Shown: in pieces, positions 10,530 to 16,029 of the stretch
How the letters are laid out: every line of letters starts with the position of its first letter
How positions within the stretch are numbered: the first letter of the stretch is position 1
DNA from: SCSIO-59966 sp046566185
GTDB taxonomy: Bacteria; Actinomycetota; Actinomycetes; Actinomycetales; SCSIO-59966
Assembly: GCA_046566185.1 (NCBI GenBank)
Contig: JBKHXE010000062.1
Coordinates: forward strand, 1-25,805
Reading direction: 5' to 3'
DNA length: 25,805 nucleotides
The notes under the pieces: generated by a model
What the model saw: only the letters and a program-made list of their open reading frames with translations
What the model was told of the DNA's origin: nothing
The model's database searches: none
Program-made: the position numbers and the translations under genes

Positions 10530-10600
10530 AGCGGGTGACGGGAATCGAACCCGCATGACCAGCTTGGAAGGCTGGGGCTCTGCCATTGAGCTACACCCGC
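10530..10600 (-). tRNA. tRNA-Gly (anticodon UCC)
   Basis: On the - strand this 71-base gene folds as a cloverleaf with a 7-bp acceptor stem (GCGGGTG / CACCCGC), a short D arm, an anticodon loop CTTCCAA giving anticodon UCC at 10568-10566, and a T arm containing GGTTCGATTCC. The 3' CCA is not encoded: TCTCG follows the acceptor stem. It is divergent from tRNA-Pro. Confidence 0.97.
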
Positions 10601-10633
10601 GCGGCCCGGACGTCGCCGCCGAAGGCCACGGTC

Positions 10634-10639
10634 AGGGTA
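10634..10639 (-). promoter_or_regulatory. Candidate -10 box for tRNA-Gly
   Basis: Read on the - strand, TACCCT fits TANNNT and lies about 33 bases before the tRNA-Gly 5' end. No good -35 box is visible at 16-18 bases. It is offered as a candidate only. Confidence 0.3.
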
Positions 10640-10668
10640 GCGGGTCACGTCACGCGCCCCGGTCCCAC

Positions 10669-10674
10669 TAGCCT
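10669..10674 (+). promoter_or_regulatory. Candidate -10 box for tRNA-Pro
   Basis: TAGCCT fits the TANNNT consensus and lies 30 bases before the mature tRNA-Pro 5' end, a plausible distance for a short 5' leader. A clear -35 box is lacking. Confidence 0.4.
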
Positions 10675-10704
10675 GTGCCCGAGCCGGGCACCCGTCCCGG
10701 CCCG

Positions 10705-10781
10705 CGGGGTATGGCGCAGCTTGGTAGCGCGTCCGCTTTGGGAGCGGAAGGCCGCCAGTTCGAATCTGGCTACCCCGACCA
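10705..10781 (+). tRNA. tRNA-Pro (anticodon UGG), CCA encoded
   Basis: The cloverleaf has an acceptor stem CGGGGTA / TACCCCG, a D arm with GGCGCAGCTTGGTAGCGC, an anticodon stem TCCGC / GCGGA enclosing loop TTTGGGA with anticodon UGG at 10739-10741, and a T arm containing AGTTCGAATCT. The discriminator A and encoded CCA occupy 10778-10781. The trigger factor gene begins 89 bases downstream. Confidence 0.97.
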
Positions 10782-10783
10782 TC

Positions 10784-10789
10784 TAGCAT
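10784..10789 (+). promoter_or_regulatory. Candidate -10 box for tig
   Basis: TAGCAT fits TANNNT and starts three bases after the tRNA-Pro CCA. A transcript starting here would have a leader of about 75 bases before the tig GTG at 10871. Any -35 box would fall inside the tRNA gene; none is convincing, so read-through from tRNA-Pro is an alternative. Confidence 0.35.
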
Positions 10790-10870
10790 GGACCGCCGTG
10801 CCCGGGCCCCGTCGTGCCCTCGGGCCTGCGCGAGCCCACCATCCGCCGTGACCTCCAGGAGTACCTCCCC

Positions 10871-12238
10871 GTGAAGAGCGCCGTCGAGACCCTCAACCCG
10901 ACCCGGGTGAAGCTGACCGTCGAGGTGCCCTTCGACGAGCTCAAGCCGAGCATGGACCAGGCGTACAAGACCATCGCCGGCCAGGTGCAGGTCCCCGGGT
11001 TCCGCAAGGGCAAGGTGCCGCCGCGCATCATCGACCAGCGCTTCGGGCGGGCCGCGGTGCTGCAGGAGGCGGTCAACGACGCCCTCCCGCAGATGTACGC
11101 CAAGGCCGCCGAGGAGAACGCGCTGCGCCCGCTCGGGCAGCCCGAGGTCGAGGTCACCGAGGTGCCCGACCCCCAGTCCGGCGGCGACCTGAAGTTCACC
11201 GTCGAGGTCGACGTCCGTCCCAGCGTGCAGGTGCCCGACTTCTCCGCGATCGCCGTCACCGTGGACGACGTCGAGGTCACCGACGAGGACGTGGACGCGC
11301 GGCTCGAGCAGCTGCGTGAGCGCTTCGGCACCCTCGTCGGCGTGGACCGCGCGGTCGAGGACGGCGACTTCGTCTCCCTCGACATCTCCGCCACCATCGG
11401 CGAGGAGGAGATCGACTCCGCGAAGGGCATCTCCTACCAGGTGGGCAGCGGAACGATGCTGCCCGGCCTCGACGAGGCCCTGATCGGCGCGAGCGCCGGC
11501 GAGACCCGCTCGTTCACGGCCCCCCTGGCCGGCGGCGAGCACGCCGGCGAGGAGGCCGACGTGACCGTCGTCGTCCAGTCGGTCAAGCAGCGCGAGCTGC
11601 CCGAGGCGGACGACGACTTCGCCCAGCTCGCCAGCGAGTTCGACACGCTCGAGGAGCTGCGCGGCGACCTGCGGGCGCAGGCCGAGCGGGTCAAGGCGAT
11701 GGAGCAGGGCGTGCAGGCCCGTGACAAGGTGCTCGAGGCGCTGCTGGCGGCCGTCGAGATCCCGGTTCCGCAGTCCCTGGTCGACGCGGAGGTGCACAAC
11801 CACCTGGAGAACGAGAACCGGCTCGAGGACGACGAGCACCGGGCCGAGGTCGTCGCGGAGGCCGAGAAGGCGCTCCGCACGCAGTTCCTGCTCGACGCGA
11901 TCGCCGAGCAGCAGAAGGTGTCGGTCAGCCAGCAGGAGCTCATCGAGTACCTGGTGGCCACCGCGCCCCGCTACGGGATGGACCCGAACTCCTTCGCGCA
12001 GGCGCTGGACGGGGCCGGTCAGATCCCCGCCATGGTCTCCGAGGTCGCGCGGCGCAAGGCCCTCGCCGTCGCGCTCGAGCAGGCCACCGTGACCGACGCG
12101 TCGGGGAACACCGTCGACCTCGACGCGCTGGTGCCCGGCCGCGGTGAGGCGGACGCCGAGGAGGCAGACCTCGAGGCCGGCGCCGGCCCGGACGGCGCCG
12201 ACGAGTCGGCCGAGGAGCCGGCCGACACGCCCCGCTGA
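10871..12238 (+). CDS. tig: Trigger factor (ribosome-associated chaperone, peptidyl-prolyl isomerase)
   Basis: This 455-residue chaperone binds the ribosome near the exit tunnel and shields nascent chains. The ribosome-docking signature GFRKGKVP is at residues 43-50. The FKBP-type isomerase domain spans roughly 160-240 (VEDGDFVSLD to VTVVVQSVK), and the helical C-terminal domain follows. The protein ends in a long Asp/Glu-rich tail, common in actinobacterial trigger factors. The GTG at 10871 is chosen because CAGGAG lies 8 bases upstream and the protein begins V-K-S-A-V-E-T-L, the usual N-terminus; the frame continues upstream without support. It heads the tig-clpP1-clpP2-clpX block found in many bacteria. 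A strong hairpin after the stop suggests its transcript ends before clpP1. Confidence 0.97.
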   Translation: MKSAVETLNPTRVKLTVEVPFDELKPSMDQAYKTIAGQVQVPGFRKGKVPPRIIDQRFGRAAVLQEAVNDALPQMYAKAAEENALRPLGQPEVEVTEVPDPQSGGDLKFTVEVDVRPSVQVPDFSAIAVTVDDVEVTDEDVDARLEQLRERFGTLVGVDRAVEDGDFVSLDISATIGEEEIDSAKGISYQVGSGTMLPGLDEALIGASAGETRSFTAPLAGGEHAGEEADVTVVVQSVKQRELPEADDDFAQLASEFDTLEELRGDLRAQAERVKAMEQGVQARDKVLEALLAAVEIPVPQSLVDAEVHNHLENENRLEDDEHRAEVVAEAEKALRTQFLLDAIAEQQKVSVSQQELIEYLVATAPRYGMDPNSFAQALDGAGQIPAMVSEVARRKALAVALEQATVTDASGNTVDLDALVPGRGEADAEEADLEAGAGPDGADESAEEPADTPR

Positions 12239-12251
12239 CGCCGCACGCCCC

Positions 12252-12282
12252 GACGCCCCCGTCCGCCCCGGACGGGGGCGTC
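12252..12282 (+). terminator. Strong hairpin terminator after tig
   Basis: A perfect 13-bp inverted repeat (GACGCCCCCGTCC / GGACGGGGGCGTC) with a 5-base loop begins 13 bases after the tig stop. There is no T-run, as is usual for high-GC actinobacterial terminators. It separates tig from the clpP1 promoter. Confidence 0.8.
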
Positions 12283-12318
12283 GTCGTCCCCGTCGCGCGG
12301 CGTCCGGATCCCGCCGTG

Positions 12319-12332
12319 CGCCGTCAGCGAAC
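12319..12332 (+). promoter_or_regulatory. Candidate ClgR box upstream of clpP1
   Basis: CGC-CGTCA-GCG-AAC matches the CGC-N5-GCG core reported for the ClgR activator of clp genes in Streptomyces and Corynebacterium, including the AAC flank on one side. Its centre lies about 60 bases before the start expected from the TAGGGT -10 box at 12372. The other flank is a poorer match. The inference rests on motif plus position; clgR itself is not in this window. Confidence 0.6.
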
Positions 12333-12371
12333 AGTCGCGCCTCCGGGGAGTGGCGCGCGGGGGCGCCGCGT

Positions 12372-12377
12372 TAGGGT
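12372..12377 (+). promoter_or_regulatory. Candidate -10 box for clpP1
   Basis: TAGGGT fits TANNNT, with transcription expected near 12384 and a leader of about 34 bases before the ATG at 12418. The -35 region is poor, consistent with an activator-dependent promoter. Confidence 0.5.
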
Positions 12378-12417
12378 CGCTGAACCGTCCCACGAGACAG
12401 ATGGAGCCCCGAAACCG

Positions 12418-13062
12418 ATGGAGCGCACGAGCGTGAGCGAGCAGACGGCGGGCGCGAGCCCTGAGGCGCGCGGCGGTGCTCAGACCCTGGGTCTGGACGA
12501 CCACATCTACCAGCGCCTGCTCAAGGAACGGATCATCTGGCTGGGGTCCGAGGTCCGCGACGACAACGCCAACGCCATCTGCGCGCAGATGCTGCTGCTG
12601 GCCGCGGAGGACCCCGACAAGGACATCTTCCTGTACATCAACTCGCCGGGCGGCTCGGTGACCGCCGGCATGGCGATCTACGACACGATGCAGTACGTCA
12701 AGCCGAACGTCGCGACGGTGGCGATGGGCCTGGCCGCCTCGATGGGCCAGTTCCTGCTCTCCAGCGGGGCGAAGGGCAAGCGGTACGCCACCCCGCACGC
12801 GCGGATCATGATGCACCAGCCGTCGGGTGGTATCGGCGGCACGGCGAGCGACATCCGCATCCAGGCCGAGCTCATCCTGCACATGAAGCGGCAGCTCACC
12901 GAGCTGATCGCCGAGCAGACCGGCCAGTCGATCGAGCAGATCTCCAAGGACGCCGACCGCGACCGCTGGTTCACCGCCGCGGAGGCCAAGGAGTACGGCT
13001 TCGTGGACCACGTGGTGACCCACGCCGGCGACGTCAGCGGCGGCGGCGGCACCAGCGCATGA
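12418..13062 (+). CDS. clpP1: ATP-dependent Clp protease proteolytic subunit 1
   Basis: This 214-residue serine protease subunit should assemble with ClpP2 into the mixed ClpP1P2 tetradecamer typical of Actinobacteria, fed by ClpX or ClpC1. The catalytic triad is S108 (GLAASMG), H133 (MMHQP) and D182 (RDRWF). The oxyanion-region INSPGGS and the handle region (DIRIQAELILHMK) are normal. The start is uncertain between the ATG at 12418 (GGAG 11 bases upstream) and a GTG at 12433 (GGAG 9 bases upstream, protein start V-S-E-Q-T); the difference lies only in the processed N-terminal tail. A ClgR-like box and a TAGGGT -10 lie upstream. clpP2 follows after 40 bases, so the two are almost certainly one transcript. 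Confidence 0.96.
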   Translation: MERTSVSEQTAGASPEARGGAQTLGLDDHIYQRLLKERIIWLGSEVRDDNANAICAQMLLLAAEDPDKDIFLYINSPGGSVTAGMAIYDTMQYVKPNVATVAMGLAASMGQFLLSSGAKGKRYATPHARIMMHQPSGGIGGTASDIRIQAELILHMKRQLTELIAEQTGQSIEQISKDADRDRWFTAAEAKEYGFVDHVVTHAGDVSGGGGTSA

Positions 13063-13102
13063 CGCCTTCCACCGGACCCGACTTCACCCGAGGAGCACCC
13101 CA

Positions 13103-13780
13103 GTGATGATCGACCCCCGCCGTCCGGGCTCCGGCCCCGCGGGCGCAGCCCTGCCGAGCAGTCGCTACATCCTTCCGCAGTTCGAGGAGCGCACGGCCTA
13201 CGGCTTCAAGCGCCAGGACCCCTACACCAAGCTCTTCGAGGACCGCATCATCTTCCTCGGCGTGCAGATCGACGACGCGTCGGCCGACGACGTGATGGCG
13301 CAGCTGCTGGTCCTCGAGGCCCAGGACCCCGACCGCGACATCATCATGTACATCAACTCGCCCGGCGGCTCCTTCACGGCGCTGACGGCGATCTACGACA
13401 CGATGCAGTTCGTCAAGCCCGACATCCAGACGGTCTGCCTGGGGCAGGCGGCGTCCGCGGCCGCCGTGCTGCTGGCCGCCGGCGCGAGCGGCAAGCGACT
13501 GGCGCTGCCGAACGCCCGGGTGCTCATCCACCAGCCGGCGATGGCCGGCGGGGACTACGGGCAGGCCTCGGACATCGAGATCCAGGCCAACGAGGTGCTG
13601 CGGATGCGCACGTGGCTCGAGGAGACGATCGCCAAGCACTCCAACCGCACGCCGGACCAGGTGCGCTCCGACATCGAGCGCGACAAGATCCTCACCGCGC
13701 AGGCGGCGCTGGAGTACGGGCTCGTGGACCAGGTGCTGGAGAGCCGCAAGGGGCGCGTGGGCGCCGGCGCGGCGAGCTGA
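13103..13780 (+). CDS. clpP2: ATP-dependent Clp protease proteolytic subunit 2
   Basis: This 225-residue ClpP subunit is the second half of the heteromeric ClpP1P2 core. The catalytic triad is S118 (GQAASAA), H143 (LIHQP) and D194 (ERDKI); all are present, so it is not a degenerate subunit. The longer N-terminal extension ending SSRYILPQFEERTAYG is characteristic of actinobacterial ClpP2 and is normally trimmed by autoprocessing. The GTG at 13103 has AGGAG 7 bases upstream; the adjacent in-frame ATG at 13106 is a close alternative. In related species ClpP2 is the face that docks ClpX. A hairpin 19 bases after the stop suggests that clpX has its own promoter. Confidence 0.96.
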   Translation: MMIDPRRPGSGPAGAALPSSRYILPQFEERTAYGFKRQDPYTKLFEDRIIFLGVQIDDASADDVMAQLLVLEAQDPDRDIIMYINSPGGSFTALTAIYDTMQFVKPDIQTVCLGQAASAAAVLLAAGASGKRLALPNARVLIHQPAMAGGDYGQASDIEIQANEVLRMRTWLEETIAKHSNRTPDQVRSDIERDKILTAQAALEYGLVDQVLESRKGRVGAGAAS

Positions 13781-13798
13781 ACGGCTGACCGTGGGCGG

Positions 13799-13824
13799 GT
13801 CCGTCGCGCAACACGCCGACGGAC
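13799..13824 (+). terminator. Hairpin between clpP2 and clpX
   Basis: A perfect 8-bp inverted repeat (GTCCGTCG / CGACGGAC) with a 10-base loop starts 19 bases after the clpP2 stop. It lacks a T-run. It probably ends or attenuates the clpP1-clpP2 message ahead of clpX. Confidence 0.5.
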
Positions 13825-13854
13825 TCGGCCCTGCCGCTGACACGGCGGCGCGGG

Positions 13855-13860
13855 TAGTGT
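13855..13860 (+). promoter_or_regulatory. Candidate -10 box for clpX
   Basis: TAGTGT fits TANNNT and lies 55 bases before the clpX GTG. A CTGACA sequence upstream at 13837-13842 is only 12 bases away, too close for a standard -35 box, so only the -10 is proposed. Confidence 0.35.
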
Positions 13861-13914
13861 CCAATGGGGACATGGAGCCGGCCGGTGGCGGGCTCGGGAG
13901 GAAGGATCTCGTCC

Positions 13915-15195
13915 GTGGCGCGTATCGGTGACGGCGCAGACCTGCTCAAGTGCTCCTTCTGCGGGAAGAGCCAGAAGCAGGTCAAGAAGCTCATCGCCGG
14001 GCCCGGCGTCTACATCTGCGACGAGTGCATCGACCTCTGCAACGAGATCATCGAGGAGGAGCTGGCCGAGGCCAGCGAGCTCGGTCTGGTCGAGCTGCCG
14101 AAGCCGAAGGAGATCTTCGACTTCCTCGCGGAGTACATCATCGGGCAGGACGCCGCCAAGAAGGCGCTGGCGGTGGCGGTCTACAACCACTACAAGCGGA
14201 TCCAGGCCGACGAGCCCGCCAAGAAGGGCGAGGAGCCGGTCGAGCTCGCGAAGTCGAACATCCTGCTCATCGGCCCCACCGGGTCGGGCAAGACGTACCT
14301 GGCGCAGACGCTCGCGAAGATGCTCAACGTGCCCTTCGCCATTGCCGACGCGACCGCGCTCACCGAGGCGGGGTACGTCGGCGAGGACGTGGAGAACATC
14401 CTCCTCAAGCTGATCCAGGCCGCCGACTACGACGTCAAGAAGGCCGAGACCGGCATCATCTACATCGACGAGGTCGACAAGATCGCGCGCAAGAGCGAGA
14501 ACCCGTCGATCACGCGCGACGTCTCCGGCGAGGGCGTGCAGCAGGCGCTGCTGAAGATCCTCGAGGGGACCACCGCGAGCGTGCCCCCGCAGGGCGGGCG
14601 CAAGCACCCCCACCAGGAGTTCATCCAGATCGACACGACGAACGTGCTGTTCATCGTCGGCGGCGCCTTCGCAGGCCTGGAGGACATCGTCTCGGCGCGC
14701 ATCGGCAAGCGCGGTATCGGCTTCGGCGCCACGCTGCACAGCCCGGCCGACCTGCCGGACCTCTTCGGCGAGGTGATGCCGGAGGACCTGCTGAAGTTCG
14801 GCCTCATCCCGGAGTTCATCGGGCGCCTGCCGGTCATCACGACGGTGTCGCACCTCGACCGGGACGCGCTCGTGCGCATCCTCACCGAGCCGCGCAACGC
14901 TCTCGTCAAGCAGTACCAGCGCATGTTCGAGATCGACGGCGTCGAGCTCGAGTTCAGCCCGGACGCCCTCGACGCGGTGGCCGACCAGGCGATCCTGCGC
15001 GGCACCGGTGCTCGCGGGCTGCGGGCGATCATGGAGGAGGTCCTCCTCCCGGTGATGTTCGACGTCCCCTCCCGGGACGACGTCGCCCGCGTGGTGGTGA
15101 CCCGCGAGGTGGTCCTGGAGAACGTCCTGCCGACGCTCGTCCCGCGCGAGAAGGCGGAGCCGCGCAAGCGCGAGCGCCGCGAGAAGTCCGCCTGA
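13915..15195 (+). CDS. clpX: ATP-dependent Clp protease ATP-binding subunit ClpX
   Basis: This 426-residue AAA+ unfoldase recognises tagged proteins and threads them into ClpP. The N-terminal zinc-binding domain uses C13, C16, C35 and C38. Walker A GPTGSGKT is at 120-127 and the pore loop GYVGED at 153-158, with Walker B IIYIDEVD at 181-188. An IGF loop (RGIGFGA) for docking to ClpP and the sensor-2 region (GARGLRAI) are intact. The GTG at 13915 is chosen because GGAGGAAGG lies 8 bases upstream and translation begins V-A-R-I-G-D-G, as in other actinobacterial ClpX. A separate -10 candidate and the hairpin after clpP2 indicate at least partly independent expression. Confidence 0.97.
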   Translation: MARIGDGADLLKCSFCGKSQKQVKKLIAGPGVYICDECIDLCNEIIEEELAEASELGLVELPKPKEIFDFLAEYIIGQDAAKKALAVAVYNHYKRIQADEPAKKGEEPVELAKSNILLIGPTGSGKTYLAQTLAKMLNVPFAIADATALTEAGYVGEDVENILLKLIQAADYDVKKAETGIIYIDEVDKIARKSENPSITRDVSGEGVQQALLKILEGTTASVPPQGGRKHPHQEFIQIDTTNVLFIVGGAFAGLEDIVSARIGKRGIGFGATLHSPADLPDLFGEVMPEDLLKFGLIPEFIGRLPVITTVSHLDRDALVRILTEPRNALVKQYQRMFEIDGVELEFSPDALDAVADQAILRGTGARGLRAIMEEVLLPVMFDVPSRDDVARVVVTREVVLENVLPTLVPREKAEPRKRERREKSA

Positions 15196-15217
15196 CCGTC
15201 CGGCTGACCGACGGATC

Positions 15218-15249
15218 GCCCGAACGGCCCCGTGGATTGGCCCGAACGG
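15218..15249 (+). repeat. Tandem 10-base direct repeat upstream of the LuxR-type gene
   Basis: GCCCGAACGG occurs at 15218-15227 and again at 15240-15249, each preceded by GGAT within two or three bases. The copies are 22 bases apart, two turns of the helix, between clpX and the LuxR-type gene. This spacing is typical of paired protein-binding sites on one face of the DNA. Confidence 0.5.
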
Positions 15250-15310
15250 GTTGTGACGGGTCGCCGTCTCCCGCACAGTGAGAGTCTGTCGGAGAGAGTG
15301 CGGGCCACTC

Positions 15311-15955
15311 ATGCCACTCGACGTTCTCGTCGTCCATCACGACCCGGTGATGCTGACCGGCATCCGTGACGCTCTGGAACGAGCCGGTGACCGGGTGGTC
15401 GCCGCGGAGACCGACCTCGGGCGGGCAGTGCTCGCAGCCGGCCGGGACCGACCGGACGTCTGCCTCCTCGGCTGCCCCGCCTCCGCTGAAGGGCACCGGC
15501 TCACGCTGGGCGCCGTCCACGACGTCCAGCGGACCTCGCCGTCGACCACGGTCGTCCTGCTCGGTGCCTGCCCGGGTGTCCCGGAGCTCGTCGCGGCCCT
15601 CGCCGCCGGCGCGGTGGGGTACCTGCCCGAGGACGTGCGGCTGGACCGGTTGTCGAGCGTGCTGGCGGCGGCCCACGCGGGCGAGCCGGTCGTCCCGCGC
15701 CACCTGGTGGCGGAGGTCGTTGCGGCGCTGCTGCGCGTCGCGGCGGCCTCGGTGCCGGCGCAGCGCGTCGACGGCCTGACCCGTCGCGAGGCGGAGGTGC
15801 TGTCGCTGCTGCGCGCCGGCCACTCCACGGCGGCCATCGCCCACCGGCTGTCGGTGACGCCGGTGACGGTGCGGACGCACATCGGGGCCCTGGTGCGCAA
15901 GCTGCAGGCCAGGGACCGAGGAGACCTCGTCCGCTCCTGGACACCGGCGCGCTGA
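15311..15955 (+). CDS. LuxR/NarL-family regulator with a degenerate receiver domain
   Basis: This 214-residue protein has a response-regulator-like receiver (about residues 1-120) and a C-terminal LuxR-type helix-turn-helix (about 148-210: LTRREAEVL, then HSTAAIAHRLSVTPVTVRTHI). The DNA-binding half is canonical. The receiver has lost its phosphorylation chemistry: the acidic pair after strand 1 reads HH-D, the acceptor Asp position after strand 3 reads LLG where LLD is expected, the Thr/Ser after strand 4 is Gly, and the Lys after strand 5 reads GYLPED. It should therefore not be controlled by ordinary phosphotransfer. No histidine kinase is adjacent. The ATG at 15311 is chosen because strand 1 begins at once, though GGAGAG lies rather far upstream; a GTG at 15278 is possible. 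Target genes are unknown; self-regulation through the upstream repeats is possible. Confidence 0.87.
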   Translation: MPLDVLVVHHDPVMLTGIRDALERAGDRVVAAETDLGRAVLAAGRDRPDVCLLGCPASAEGHRLTLGAVHDVQRTSPSTTVVLLGACPGVPELVAALAAGAVGYLPEDVRLDRLSSVLAAAHAGEPVVPRHLVAEVVAALLRVAAASVPAQRVDGLTRREAEVLSLLRAGHSTAAIAHRLSVTPVTVRTHIGALVRKLQARDRGDLVRSWTPAR

Positions 15956-15959
15956 GGGA

Positions 15960-15996
15960 GGCGCCGGTCCGGTGCGTCTCCGCCCGGCCCGGCGCC
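15960..15996. terminator. Possible bidirectional hairpin between convergent genes
   Basis: An 8-bp inverted repeat (GGCGCCGG / CCGGCGCC) with a 21-base GC-rich loop lies just after the LuxR-type stop and before the convergent stop of the secreted repeat protein. It could terminate both transcripts. No T-run is present. Confidence 0.4.
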
Positions 15997-16029
15997 CCCT
16001 GACTTACCTCAGCGGCGCGTGATCCTGCG

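Noticed and set aside
10455..10586. Upstream extension of the M50-type protease
   Set aside because: It would run into the tRNA-Gly gene and encodes unrelated sequence; AGGA precedes the GTG at 10454.
13837..13860. CTGACA plus TAGTGT as a full promoter for clpX
   Set aside because: The spacing is only 12 bases, too short for a standard -35/-10 pair; only the -10 candidate is kept.
13555..15312. Long open frame opposite clpX
   Set aside because: Shadow of clpX caused by high third-position GC; no family features.
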